DNA of 64,000 bases from Amycolatopsis jejuensis (GCF_000717335.1 NZ_JNYZ01000005.1:248001-312000); one strand, 5' to 3'; numbered from the stretch's first letter, positions 8,316 through 17,224 are shown. Notes: generated by a model from the letters alone, not told the origin. Translations and numbers: made by a program.

Positions 8316-9125
8316 TCAGGAATTCAGCAGTGTGGCACGCAGTTCTTCCCGGCGGGCGCGGTCCGCGGGTGCGGCGTGCAGCGTCGGGGCCGAGCTGACG
8401 AGCAGCCGCGTGTACGGATGTTTCGGCGTAGCAACGACTTCCCGTGCCGTACCGGTTTCGACCAGTTCTCCCTGGCTGAGCACAGCGACCCGGTCGGCGA
8501 TTCCGGCCACCGAACCGAGATCGTGCGAGATGAACACCAGCGCGACCCCGGTGTCACGCAGGTCTTGGAGAATGTGCAGCACCTGCACACGGTTGGCGGA
8601 ATCGAGCGCGCTCACCGGTTCGTCGAGCAGCACCAGTTCCGGTTCGGTCACCAGTGCCCGGGCGACCGCCACGCGTTGCCGCTGCCCGCCGGAGAGCTCA
8701 CCCGGCAGCCGGGGGAGGAGGTCGGCGTCCAGCCGCACTCGGGGCAGGTACTCGGCAACGCGGTCGAGTGCTTCCGCACGCGGGACTCCGCGGATGAGTA
8801 GTGGTTCGATCAAGGAGTCCGCAATGGACAGTTCCGGATCCAGGCTGCGTAGTGGATCCTGGAAAACGTACTGCACCACGCCACGACGGCGGAGCGCGCG
8901 CCATTGCCGGGCTCGGTAAGCGGTGACGTCCTCGCCGTCGAGCACGATCCGGCCCGCCGACGGGCGCGCGAGACCCAGCACAGTCCGCGCGAGGGTCGAC
9001 TTTCCTGAGCCGGTTTCGCCGATCACGCCGACGATTTCGCCCCGCGCCACGGTGAGGTTGACGCCGTGGAGCGCCCGGTTGCGTCCGTAATGGACGTCCA
9101 CATCGGAAACTTCGAGGACGTTCAT
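8316..9125 (-). CDS. Peptide/nickel-type ABC transporter ATP-binding protein (DppF-like), 269 aa
   Basis: A complete ABC ATPase. Walker A GETGSGKST is at about 36-44, the Q-loop in QYVFQDPLRSLDP at about 85-97, the signature LSGGQ at 144-148, Walker B LVLLDEP with Glu about 169, and the switch His in VFISHD. LDPELSIADSL and the C-terminal PKHPYTRLLVSS tail are typical of the OppF/DppF group. The ATG at 9125 overlaps the stop of the DppD-like gene (ATGA); a longer in-frame start would only extend into that gene. It pairs with the other ATPase as the motor of the importer. Confidence 0.92.
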   Translation of the reverse strand: MNVLEVSDVDVHYGRNRALHGVNLTVARGEIVGVIGETGSGKSTLARTVLGLARPSAGRIVLDGEDVTAYRARQWRALRRRGVVQYVFQDPLRSLDPELSIADSLIEPLLIRGVPRAEALDRVAEYLPRVRLDADLLPRLPGELSGGQRQRVAVARALVTEPELVLLDEPVSALDSANRVQVLHILQDLRDTGVALVFISHDLGSVAGIADRVAVLSQGELVETGTAREVVATPKHPYTRLLVSSAPTLHAAPADRARREELRATLLNS

Positions 9126-9940
9126 GCCCCGGCCTCCGCGTGGGCGAGGAACCGGTCCAGGCCATATTGCTCGTGCTCGTCGACGAGCAGCCGGGTGTAT
9201 TCGTGCTCCGGATGATGCAGTACGCGGTCCGCGGGACCTTGTTCCACCACCACACCGTCGCGCAGCACCAGCACCTCGTCGCACAATTGCGCGACCACCG
9301 CGAGGTCGTGCGAAACCACCACCAAAGCGAGCCCGGTCCGTTCGCGTAAATCCGCGAGCAGGTCGAGGATTTCCGCTTGCACGGTCACGTCGAGCGCCGT
9401 TGTTGCTTCGTCGGCAATGAGAACCCGCGGTTCGGCGGCAATTGCGGCGGCGATGAGGACCCGTTGCAGCATCCCGCCGGACAACTCGTGCGCGTATTGG
9501 CCGTAAACGAGCGCGGGCGAGCGTAAATGCACCGCGGCAAGGAGTTCGGTCGCCTCGTGACGGGAATCACGGCGACGCAGACCTTTCTTGACCCGTAGCA
9601 CTTCCGCGACCTGCACGCCGACCGGAATCGAGGGATTCAGGTACGACGCCGGGTCCTGGAACACCGCGCTGATCGTGCTGCCCCGCAACGACGTCAGGTC
9701 AGCGGAGCCGAGCGTCGACAGGTCCCGGCCTTCGATGTACACCGACCCGTTGGACACCGTGAACCCCGCGGGCAGCACGCCCAGCGCTGCACGGCAGGTG
9801 AGGGTCTTGCCGCTGCCGGATTCGCCGACGATGCCGACGACACCGCCCGGGGCGAGGTCGAAGCCGACGCCGCGGACCACCTCGTGCCCGTCGGCGGCAC
9901 GGCGGACGTGCAGGTCGCGGATGGAAAGGACGGGAGTCAT
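9122..9940 (-). CDS. Peptide/nickel-type ABC transporter ATP-binding protein (DppD-like), 272 aa
   Basis: The second ABC ATPase of the importer. Walker A GESGSGKT is at about 39-46, the Q-loop in SAVFQDPASYLNP, the signature HELSGGMLQRV in the middle, Walker B VLIADEATTALDV and the switch His in VVVSHD. ISAVFQDP and the HPEHEYTRLLV tail are typical of OppD/DppD. It overlaps both neighbours by ATGA. Two different ATPases with two different permeases is the normal makeup of this transporter family. Confidence 0.92.
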   Translation of the reverse strand: MTPVLSIRDLHVRRAADGHEVVRGVGFDLAPGGVVGIVGESGSGKTLTCRAALGVLPAGFTVSNGSVYIEGRDLSTLGSADLTSLRGSTISAVFQDPASYLNPSIPVGVQVAEVLRVKKGLRRRDSRHEATELLAAVHLRSPALVYGQYAHELSGGMLQRVLIAAAIAAEPRVLIADEATTALDVTVQAEILDLLADLRERTGLALVVVSHDLAVVAQLCDEVLVLRDGVVVEQGPADRVLHHPEHEYTRLLVDEHEQYGLDRFLAHAEAGA

Positions 9941-10758
9941 GCCTTACCTCCAGTGGCGCCGGACACGTCGCGGATCGCGTCGGCGAGCAGGTTGGCGGCC
10001 CAGACCGTGGCCATGATCAGTAGCGCGGGTACCACCGGCGCCCACGGCTGGAACGCGAGGTACCCGAGGTCGGACGCGAGCAGCCCGCCCCAAGTCGGCG
10101 CCGGTGGCTGCACGCCGATGCCGAGGAACGTGAGGCTGGAGACGATGATGAAACCGACGCCGACGGTCTGCGCGAAGGCGACCGCGATCGGCGGCAGCAC
10201 CTTGCCCCACACGTGCCGCCGCACGACCGTGCCCAGCGACGCGCCCGCGATCAGCGCCGCTTCGACGTACGGTGAGCGCGCGACGGAGAGGGTCGCCGCG
10301 CGGGAAACGCGGTAGAACAGCGGCGAGACGAGGACGCCGGTCACGACCATCGCCTGCGTGATTCCGTTGCCCAGCAACGCTGTCACGGCCACCGCGAACA
10401 ACAGGAACGGCAGCGCGACGAGGGTGTCGGCGAGGCGGAGCGTGGTCCATTCGAACGCGCGGCCGAGGTACACCGACAGCACGCCCGGGATCGCCCCGGC
10501 GGCCAGCGCGACGAGGGCGACCTCCAGCGCCCCGGCGACGCTCACCCGCGAGCCGTCGAGCAGGCGGCTGAACACGTCGCGACCCAGATTGTCGGTGCCG
10601 AGCCAGTGGTGCGCGGACGGGCCCGCGAGGATGTCCGCGCTCGGCGCGATCGGGTCGTGCGGGGCCAGCAGCGGGCCGAGGATCGCGAGCAGTGCGACCA
10701 CGACGAGCACGGTCAGCGCGATCCAGCCGGAGGTGAGGGTGAGGATGCGGCGGAGCAC
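9937..10758 (-). CDS. Peptide/nickel-type ABC transporter permease (DppC-like), 273 aa
   Basis: An integral-membrane permease of the DppC/OppC group. A first membrane segment (about 10-32) is followed by the conserved HWLGTDNLGRDVFSRLLDGSR motif (here split by citation only), then five more hydrophobic segments. The EAA loop reads EAALIAGASLGTVVRRHVW near residue 190. The start is a GTG two bases upstream of the DppB-like stop. It forms the transmembrane channel with the DppB-like protein. Confidence 0.9.
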   Translation of the reverse strand: MLRRILTLTSGWIALTVLVVVALLAILGPLLAPHDPIAPSADILAGPSAHHWLGTDNLGRDVFSRLLDGSRVSVAGALEVALVALAAGAIPGVLSVYLGRAFEWTTLRLADTLVALPFLLFAVAVTALLGNGITQAMVVTGVLVSPLFYRVSRAATLSVARSPYVEAALIAGASLGTVVRRHVWGKVLPPIAVAFAQTVGVGFIIVSSLTFLGIGVQPPAPTWGGLLASDLGYLAFQPWAPVVPALLIMATVWAANLLADAIRDVSGATGGKA

Positions 10759-10759
10759 G

Positions 10760-11731
10760 TCAAACCCCCCGTTGCGCGGCCGGCGCGACCCGGCCGAGGA
10801 CGATGTTGACCACCAGGTTGAACGCGACCACCAGCACGATCGACACGACGAGCACGCCTTGCACCGCGGGTACGTCGCCGCTTTGCGCGGAGTCGTTCGC
10901 GAACCGGCCGAAACCCTGCAGCCCGAAAATCCATTCCGTCACCACGGACGCGCCGACGAGCGCGGGGAATTTCAGGCCGACGGTCGCGAGGGCTGGTCCG
11001 ATTCCGTTGCGCAGCACGTGAACGAAGAAGATCCGGCGCGGGGACAGGCCGCGGACCACCGCGCCGAGAACGTAATTCTCCCGGTACGAGGTGACGAGAC
11101 CGGTGCGCAGCTGCCGGGCGACGTCGGCGATCACGTCGAAGCTCAACGCAAGCGCGGGGAGGGTGATGTGCGCGAGCCACGGTCCGAGCCCCTGGTCGAG
11201 CGACGCGTACCCGGCCGCCGGGAAGAGGTGCAGGCCGACGGCGAAAATCGTGACGAGCACGATCCCGATCACGAAGGCAGGCATCACCGAGGTGACGGTG
11301 ACGAAGCCGGTGACCGCCCGGTCGAGCCAGGTCCGGTGCCGCAGCGCCGCCGCGGTACCCAGCGCGAAGCCGATCACGACGCCGACGACCAGCGCGGTGA
11401 CCGCAATCGACAGGCTCACGCCCAGCCCGAGCCCGATGAGGGTCGAGACGTCCGCGCCGTTGACCCAGCTCGTGCCGAGGTCGCCGCGGAGCACGCCGGT
11501 GAGCCAGGTCCAGTACTGCGCGAGGAACGGCCGGTCGAGGCCCCACTGGCTTTCCAGGGCGTGGATTGCTTCCGGGGTCGCCTGTTCGCCGAGCTGCAGG
11601 CGGGCCGGGGACAGGCCGCTGACCGCCCGCAGCGCGAACGTCACGAACGTCGCCACGAAGAACACCGGCACGAACACCCCGACCGACCTGGCGAGCGTGC
11701 CCAGGAAGCGGCCTGCGCGGTTACTGGCCAC
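10760..11731 (-). CDS. Peptide/nickel-type ABC transporter permease (DppB-like), 323 aa
   Basis: A DppB/OppB-type permease. An N-terminal membrane segment FVPVFFVATFVTFALRAV (about 19-36) precedes a large extracytoplasmic domain containing the conserved GLDRPFLAQYWTWLTGVLRGDLG motif region. Several further membrane segments follow, with an EAA-like loop before SPRRIFFVHVLRNGI. The ATG at 11731 lies inside the 3' end of the solute-binding protein gene (11-bp overlap). The length is normal for the family. Confidence 0.9.
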   Translation of the reverse strand: MASNRAGRFLGTLARSVGVFVPVFFVATFVTFALRAVSGLSPARLQLGEQATPEAIHALESQWGLDRPFLAQYWTWLTGVLRGDLGTSWVNGADVSTLIGLGLGVSLSIAVTALVVGVVIGFALGTAAALRHRTWLDRAVTGFVTVTSVMPAFVIGIVLVTIFAVGLHLFPAAGYASLDQGLGPWLAHITLPALALSFDVIADVARQLRTGLVTSYRENYVLGAVVRGLSPRRIFFVHVLRNGIGPALATVGLKFPALVGASVVTEWIFGLQGFGRFANDSAQSGDVPAVQGVLVVSIVLVVAFNLVVNIVLGRVAPAAQRGV

Positions 11732-13238
11732 TGATCTTCACGCCCGTCCAGTCGATGTGGGCCGGGTTCTTCGGCAGCGCCGAGATCTGCTTGCTCTTCG
11801 CGAAGAGGTTCGGCTGGGAGTAGGTGAAGACCAGCGCGCGGCTTTCGAGCCCGGCGCGCGTGGCAGCCTGCAGCACCTGCTGGTAGTCCGGCGCGTCGAG
11901 CGGGGTCTGGCGGACCTTCGCCACCGCGGCCTCGAAGGCGGTCGGCTCGTACGGGCTGGACAGGTTCAGCGGGCCGTTCGGTCCGAAGTGGGCGGTGAGG
12001 GTCTGCAACGCCGAATCCCGGCCGGTGGTGCCGTACGTCGAGAGAGTGAGATTCTTCGCGAAGAACGGCGTCGCCCAGTTCTTGTCGACCTTGATCGTGG
12101 TCGTGATTCCCACTGCGGCGAGCTGGGATTGCACGATTTCGGTTTCCGGCTCGCCCTTCTGCACGACGAGATCGAGTTTGAGGTCACCGGGTTTGAAGCC
12201 CGCTTCGGCGAGCAGCTGACGGGATTTCGCCGGGTCGTAGGGGAAACGGTTCTTCGACTGCGGGTCGTAGGCCAGGTATCCCGGCGGGAAAGGCTGATCG
12301 GTGGCTTCGCCGTACCCGAAGGTGAGCTTGTCGACGAATTCCTGGCGGTTGATGGCGTACCGCACGGCGTCGGCGACGCGGGGGTCGGTGAAGGGGGCTT
12401 TGTTGGTGTTGAGGCTGATGTTCGACGCGTTGAAGCCGGGCTGGACGAAGACGTCGAGACCGGCGTTCTTCGCCGCTCCGGCCTGGCTCGGGTTGAGGTC
12501 CGCGAAATTGTAGACACCGGTTTGCAAGCCGGAAACGACCGTTGCCGGGTCGGGTGCGGAGGTCAGTTCCACGTTGTCGAGGTGGATGTTCTTTGCGTCC
12601 CAGTAGTCCGGGTTCTTCTTCAGCACGGCTTTGGTGCCGGGAATGACCTGGGTGACAGTGAACGGACCGGCACCGACCGGGTTCTGGTCGAGTTTCGCCG
12701 GGTTTTCCGCGGCTTTCGGGCTGGCCACCTGCAAAACGCGTTCGCCGAGCAGCTGCGGGATCTGGTAGTCGACCTGGGTGAGGTGCACGACCGCGTCGAG
12801 ACCGTTGGCGGTGACCGATTTGATCGACGTCAGATCGCCGAAGAGGGCGGAGTTCTTCTGGGTTTTCGCGCGTTCGATGGCCGCTTTCACCGAAGTGGCG
12901 TCGAGCGGGGTGCCGTCGGTGAACTTGAGGCCGGGGCGGAGGTGGAACGTCACCTCGTCGCCCTTTTGGTTGTAGTCCCAGCTCTGCGCGAGGTCGGGGA
13001 CGGCTTTGCCGGTCTCGTCGGTGCGGGTGAGGGAGGCGTAGACGAGGGCGAGCTCGCGGAACTGGGCGCCGCTGCCGCCGACCACCGGGTCCCAGTGCGT
13101 GGGAAAGTACGACGAAGTCCACCGCAGCGTCGCGGCGCCGGTCGCCGCATTGCCTGCGCCGCAGGCGGTGAGCGTGCCGCCGAGGACCGCGGCGAGGGTC
13201 AGTGCGAGAACGGGAACGCGGGTGGAACGTGGGGACAT
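11721..13238 (-). CDS. ABC transporter solute-binding lipoprotein, family 5, 505 aa
   Basis: An SBP_bac_5 (peptide/nickel/opine class) lipoprotein. The signal peptide has the n-region MSPRSTR, a hydrophobic core and the lipobox LTAC with Cys26. The mature part shows GDEVTFHLRPGLKFTDGTPL (about 95-114), the hallmark of the family. I took the ATG at 13238 because the signal peptide starts there; a longer upstream frame is not protein-like. It is the first gene of the ten-gene operon and sets the specificity of the importer. Related proteins bind peptides, Ni-chelators, opines or EDTA, so an anionic or chelating substrate fits the downstream NtaA-like enzyme. That assignment is inference. Confidence 0.9.
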   Translation of the reverse strand: MSPRSTRVPVLALTLAAVLGGTLTACGAGNAATGAATLRWTSSYFPTHWDPVVGGSGAQFRELALVYASLTRTDETGKAVPDLAQSWDYNQKGDEVTFHLRPGLKFTDGTPLDATSVKAAIERAKTQKNSALFGDLTSIKSVTANGLDAVVHLTQVDYQIPQLLGERVLQVASPKAAENPAKLDQNPVGAGPFTVTQVIPGTKAVLKKNPDYWDAKNIHLDNVELTSAPDPATVVSGLQTGVYNFADLNPSQAGAAKNAGLDVFVQPGFNASNISLNTNKAPFTDPRVADAVRYAINRQEFVDKLTFGYGEATDQPFPPGYLAYDPQSKNRFPYDPAKSRQLLAEAGFKPGDLKLDLVVQKGEPETEIVQSQLAAVGITTTIKVDKNWATPFFAKNLTLSTYGTTGRDSALQTLTAHFGPNGPLNLSSPYEPTAFEAAVAKVRQTPLDAPDYQQVLQAATRAGLESRALVFTYSQPNLFAKSKQISALPKNPAHIDWTGVKISGQ

Positions 13239-13423
13239 GGGGGTTTTCTTTCTGTGCGCGGGCGTTGCAGGTCCACAGTGGACTCGGGGATGGCTCGGCG
13301 ATGGGCCTCGACAGGGCTGGTACCCGGGTTCGAGCATGAGTCGAGCCCGGGGCAATGTCCAACGACGTTTCACGATGCGGATTCATCACGGTTCGCGATG
13401 GGTTCCGGGGTACGTTGCCGGAC

Positions 13424-14296
13424 ATGGAGCAGGTACTGGACATCGTGCCGCTGCGCAGTTTCGTCGCGGTCGCCGACCGGGGCGGGTTCCAGCGCGCGGC
13501 CACGCATCTCCACCTCAGCCAGGCGGCGGTGAGCCAGCACGTGCGCAAGCTGGAAGCGGCGACCGGGCGGCGGCTGGTCGAGCGCGCGGGCCGGCGGTCG
13601 CGCTTCACGATCGACGGGCACCAGCTCCTGGGGTACGCGCGTCGCCTGCTCGCGCTGCACGACGAAGCGCTGGACGCCTTCGGGGTCGCCGAGGAGGAAA
13701 GCGTGGTGATCGGGTCGACGGAACATGCCGCGGCGCAGTTGTTACCCCGGTTGGCGGAGCTGCTGGGCAGTTCGCTGCCCGGGCACCGGGTCCGGTACCG
13801 CCTGGACCGGGGCACGGCGTTACGTCAGGCGCTGGGCACCGGAGGGCTGGACCTGGCCCTGCTGCTGGGCGACGCCGACCATCCCCGCGCGACCGCGGTC
13901 GGCTCGCTGGACTTGACGTGGTACTGCGCGCCCGGCTGGACGCGCCCCGACGGCCCGGTGCCGCTGGTGGCGTTCGACAATCCGTGCGCGCTGCGTTCGA
14001 GGGCACTGGAAACGCTGGCGGAGTACGGAATCGCCGCGGAAATCGGTGCGGAGGCCAACCAGCTGGCCGGGGTACAGGCGGCTGCGGCGGCGGGACAGGG
14101 GGTTGCGCTGCTGGCCACGCTGGGCACGACGCCGGAGGGCCTGGTCCGCTGCGACGATCTCCCGCCGCCGGACCCGATCCCGCTGGCGTGCTGGCATCGG
14201 GAGGGGCTTCCGGCGATGGTGTCCGGCCGCGCGAGTGTCGCGTTGGAGCAGGTGCTGCGGGTGAACCGGTTTCCGCGGATGGCCCGTGGTGCGTGA
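13424..14296 (+). CDS. LysR-family transcriptional regulator, 290 aa
   Basis: An N-terminal winged helix-turn-helix (about 1-62) with FVAVADRGGFQRAATHLHLS and QAAVSQHVRKLEAATGRRLV is classical LysR. The rest is a periplasmic-binding-protein-like effector domain, somewhat short for the family (290 aa). The start chosen is the ATG at 13424, which begins the HTH properly; the upstream extension is not LysR-like. A TACGTT box seven bases before the ATG could be a -10 of a leaderless mRNA. The gene is divergent from the ABC/LLM operon with a 185-bp gap, so it most likely controls that operon and itself. Confidence 0.9.
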   Translation: MEQVLDIVPLRSFVAVADRGGFQRAATHLHLSQAAVSQHVRKLEAATGRRLVERAGRRSRFTIDGHQLLGYARRLLALHDEALDAFGVAEEESVVIGSTEHAAAQLLPRLAELLGSSLPGHRVRYRLDRGTALRQALGTGGLDLALLLGDADHPRATAVGSLDLTWYCAPGWTRPDGPVPLVAFDNPCALRSRALETLAEYGIAAEIGAEANQLAGVQAAAAAGQGVALLATLGTTPEGLVRCDDLPPPDPIPLACWHREGLPAMVSGRASVALEQVLRVNRFPRMARGA

Positions 14297-14483
14297 GTTT
14301 CTGCTTCAGCCGACGGTTGGCAGTACCCGCCGGGGCGAACGGCGACCGTCGCGGCGGCGGGAAGATGGCGCGCGACTAGCTCGGCGCGACCCGGTACGTC
14401 ACGATGACGAAGTGGGACACGGGTGTCCGGCGGCCCGGGTCCGGTGACGCTCGCTGGCACGGTCTGCCCGAGCGGGCAAGTTG

Positions 14484-14973
14484 TCAGCCGGACAGTTTCC
14501 GGAGCAGTTCGCTCAACTCGCCAGGCACGGTGATCATGCAGTCGTGCCCGGCGGGGAGTTCCCAGATCCGGGCCGGGGTGCCGTTGGGTTGCGTTGCGGG
14601 CACCGGACGGCGGGGGACCCGCTCCGGGCCGGTGCCGACGCAGTGGATGTGCGTGCGGCGGCTCCTCGGGCATCGGCGGGATGCGCCAGCCGCCGACGGC
14701 CAGGTCGACCAGCAGCTGCATGACGGGAAGGACGTCGACCCCGGTCTCGCCGTGCTCCGGGACCATCGCGTCGAGGTAGACCAGGTGCGCGATCCGCTCG
14801 GGGACGTCGTTGGCCACGGAGCCGACGTCGCGAGTGAGCTGCTGCCGGGTGTCGCCGTAGCCGGTCAGGGTGGGCGCGAAGACGCGGTGCCCGGCCGACT
14901 CCAGCAGCGGCACCACGCGAGCCCAGCATTCTCCGCTGTGCCAGGCACCGTGGACCAGCAGGAAGACCGACAT
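14484..14973 (-). pseudogene. Decayed alpha/beta hydrolase
   Basis: The N-terminus is a clear alpha/beta hydrolase of the salicylate-esterase-like group: MSVFLLVHGAWHSGECW, then PTLTGYGDTRQQLTRDVG. It then jumps to VANDVPERIAHLVYLDAMVP. About 35 residues are missing in between, including the GHSYGG nucleophile elbow that relatives carry there. Around 14655 the frame shifts. The C-terminus (RTHIHCVGTG, WELPAGHDCMITVPGELSELL) continues in another frame to a stop at 14484. The gene has lost its catalytic Ser and its frame and should be inactive. Confidence 0.82.
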
Positions 14974-15112
14974 GAAAGCTCCGTCCGGGGAGTGCGGGTG
15001 GGGACCTTCCCATCATGGCCTGACGGATCGCGGGTCGACCCGGAGTTGGAGACAATCGGGCAGGGGGTACGCACTCCAAGCGGTCGAGTGCAAGACCGGA
15101 CCCGCGCGAAAC

Positions 15113-15772
15113 TCACCCCAGATGGGCCGGTGCCGTCCGGCGCCGCAAGGCGAGGTGCATCGCGGCCCGACCGCCGAGTTCCAGGTCGTCTTCCAGCGCG
15201 CGCAGGGCGGCTTCTCCGCCGACCTTGAGCTGGTCGGCCAGGTGGCGGTGCATCGCGGCCAGCTGCGGGGCCGAAAAAACCGCCCGGATGGTCGCCAGCA
15301 TGCAGTTGAGCTCGTTCTGGCACGCCTGATGCGCGGCGACCACCCGCGGGTTGCCGCCCGCCTCGACGATTGCACTGTGTACCGCGCTGTGTGCCTCGAT
15401 CACGTGCCGCCACGGGGCTTCCTTCGGCAGCGATTCCAGGTGCCGGACGGCTTCCTCGACCGCGCTGAAATCCGCCCCCTCGGCCAGCGCCAGCCGCAGG
15501 GCGCCGATTTCCAGGATCGAGCGGTACGAGCACATGTCGTCGATGCGGTCGGTCGTTACTGCGGGTACGACGATTCCCCGGTTGCGCTGGTGTTCGAGAA
15601 GTCCTTCGGACACCAGCGTCTGCAAACCGGCGCGTACCGAGTGGCGGCCGCAGCCGAAGCGGGCCGTGAGGGCTTCCTCGGTGAGGCGGGTACCGGGTTC
15701 GAGGGCGCCGTCGAGGAGGTCGTCGCGGAGGGCATGCGCGATGCTCGTCGGCGTGCTGTCGGTGACTTTCAC
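15113..15772 (-). CDS. GntR-family (FadR/FCD subgroup) transcriptional regulator, 219 aa
   Basis: An N-terminal winged HTH (about 1-70) includes LRDDLLDGALEPGTRLTEEAL and ARFGCGRHSVRAGLQTLVSEGLL, the GntR pattern. The C-terminal FCD effector domain (about 80-205) is all-helical and His-rich (HSAVHSAIVEAGGN), consistent with metal-assisted binding of a small carboxylate. It lies 12 bp downstream of the LldD2-like oxidase on the same strand, so it is probably the operon's own regulator. Two sites matching the FadR-subgroup consensus TNGTNNNACNA sit upstream of the operon. A 2-hydroxyacid such as lactate is a plausible effector. Confidence 0.88.
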   Translation of the reverse strand: MKVTDSTPTSIAHALRDDLLDGALEPGTRLTEEALTARFGCGRHSVRAGLQTLVSEGLLEHQRNRGIVVPAVTTDRIDDMCSYRSILEIGALRLALAEGADFSAVEEAVRHLESLPKEAPWRHVIEAHSAVHSAIVEAGGNPRVVAAHQACQNELNCMLATIRAVFSAPQLAAMHRHLADQLKVGGEAALRALEDDLELGGRAAMHLALRRRTAPAHLG

Positions 15773-15784
15773 GATGATGCCCGA

Positions 15785-17056
15785 TTATAGCCCGTGGTAG
15801 GCCGACCGGAGAGTCGCGTGCTGGGCATCGATTTCGCTCGTGCGGACCACGCCGAGAAGCCGCATGGTCCGCGCGTATTCGGTGGCGAGGATGTCGAGCG
15901 CGCGGTCGACGCCTTGTTCCCCGGCCGCCATCAGGCCGTACAGGTAAGGGCGGCCGATCATCGCGGCCGACGCGCCCAGCGCCCGCGCGGCGACGAGGTC
16001 GGCGCCGGTGCGGACACCGGTGTCGATGAGGATTTCGCACGAATGCCCGACGGCGTCGGCGACGCGCGGCAGCAGTTCGAGCGGCGTCGGGGCGCGGTCG
16101 AGCTGGCGGCCGCCGTGGTTGGAGAGGACGAGCGCGTCGACGCCGTGTTCCGCCATCGTCTCCGCGTCCGCGACGCTCTGGATTCCTTTGACCACCAGCT
16201 TTCCCGGCCAGCGTTCGCGCAGCCACTGCAGGTCGTCGACGGTGAGCGACGGGTCGAACATCTTGCCGATCAGCTCTTCGACGGTGCCGTCGAAGTTGCT
16301 CAGCGACGCGAACTGCAAGGGTTCGGTGGTCAGCAGGTTCATCCACCACGCGGGCCGGATGGCCATCCCGGCGAGGGTGCGCACGGTGAGCGTGGGCGGG
16401 ATGGTGAGTCCATTGCGGACGTCGCGCATCCGGGCTCCGCCGACGGGCGTGTCGACGGTCAGCACCAGCGCTTCGTACCCGGCCTTGGCGGCGCGTTCGA
16501 TGAGGATTTCGCTTGCCGCACGGTCTTTCCAGAGATACAGCTGGAACCATTGCCGGGCGGCCGGTGCACTGGCGCGCACGGTTTCCAGGTCGGTGGTGCC
16601 CATTGTGGACAGTACGTAGGGAAGCCCGGCACGCGCCGCGGCCCGCGCGACGGCGATCTCGCCCTCGTGGTGCATCATGCGGGTGAAGCCGGTGGGCGCC
16701 AGCACGAGCGGAAGCGCCGAAGGCCCGCCGAGGATCTCGGTTTCGGGTTCGATCCGGGTGACGTCACGAAGCACCCGCGGGTGCAGCTCGACGTTCTCGA
16801 ACGCCGTACGCGCCCGGCCGAGGCTGATTTCCTGCTCGGCCGCGCCGTCGACGTAGTCGAAAACCGGCCGGGGCGTACGGCGGCGCGCAATGGTGCGCAG
16901 GTCGTCGATCGTGTGCGCGGCGGCGAGGCGCCGCTCGCGCGGGTCGAACCGGGGCTGCCGGAACTTGACCAGCGGCCGGATCTCCGACCACCGGGGCACC
17001 CGGCGCGCAATCCTCCGCCGGGGCAACTGCTCGGCGGCGGGGTCGAGGCTGGTCAT
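15785..17056 (-). CDS. FMN-dependent alpha-hydroxyacid oxidase/dehydrogenase (LldD2-like), 423 aa
   Basis: A TIM-barrel flavoprotein that oxidises 2-hydroxyacids such as L-lactate to 2-oxoacids. The N-terminal extension before HTIDDLRTIARRRTPRPVFDY resembles mycobacterial LldD2. FMN-contact segments include APTGFTRMMHHEGE and FQLYLWKDR. The catalytic base is His314 in SNHGGRQLD, followed by the substrate-binding Arg. DTGVRTGADLV and IGRPYLYGL close the barrel. The ATG at 17056 has an AGGAGG six bases upstream; alternative starts further 5' would put that box inside the gene. It forms an operon with the GntR regulator. Confidence 0.9.
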   Translation of the reverse strand: MTSLDPAAEQLPRRRIARRVPRWSEIRPLVKFRQPRFDPRERRLAAAHTIDDLRTIARRRTPRPVFDYVDGAAEQEISLGRARTAFENVELHPRVLRDVTRIEPETEILGGPSALPLVLAPTGFTRMMHHEGEIAVARAAARAGLPYVLSTMGTTDLETVRASAPAARQWFQLYLWKDRAASEILIERAAKAGYEALVLTVDTPVGGARMRDVRNGLTIPPTLTVRTLAGMAIRPAWWMNLLTTEPLQFASLSNFDGTVEELIGKMFDPSLTVDDLQWLRERWPGKLVVKGIQSVADAETMAEHGVDALVLSNHGGRQLDRAPTPLELLPRVADAVGHSCEILIDTGVRTGADLVAARALGASAAMIGRPYLYGLMAAGEQGVDRALDILATEYARTMRLLGVVRTSEIDAQHATLRSAYHGL

Positions 17057-17123
17057 CCGCATCCTCCTGCTCGGCGACGAGGGCGGTTCGGAGTCAACCA
17101 CACGGGACACCTTGGAGGCAAGG

Positions 17124-17136
17124 ATTGTGACACAAT
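17124..17136. promoter_or_regulatory. Palindrome ATTGTG-A-CACAAT, candidate GntR operator
   Basis: A perfect inverted repeat whose core, TTGTGACACAA, fits the FadR-subgroup GntR consensus TNGTNNNACNA. It lies about 70 bp upstream of the lldD2-like start, in the gap shared with the divergent kelch gene. Confidence 0.6.
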
Positions 17137-17209
17137 GAAGTCGGCCTTGTGGTCAGACATAGTGGTGATTCTTCGGTTCAGGCAAGGAGTTGGGTCAAGG
17201 TTTGGGTTA

Positions 17210-17224
17210 GATTGTTCTACAATC
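17210..17224. promoter_or_regulatory. Palindrome GATTGT-TCT-ACAATC, second candidate GntR operator
   Basis: A perfect inverted repeat with core TTGTTCTACAA, again matching TNGTNNNACNA. Its centre is 87 bp from the centre of the first site. Two sites of the same consensus in one intergenic region support binding by the GntR encoded in the adjacent operon. Confidence 0.6.

Noticed and set aside
11091..13532. An 813-codon + strand open frame
   Set aside because: It is antisense to the DppB-like and solute-binding protein genes, which have clear families; no motif is seen in this frame.
15785..17056. MftD (mycofactocin maturase)
   Set aside because: The sequence follows LldD2 more closely, including the N-terminal extension, and there is no mycofactocin gene set here.
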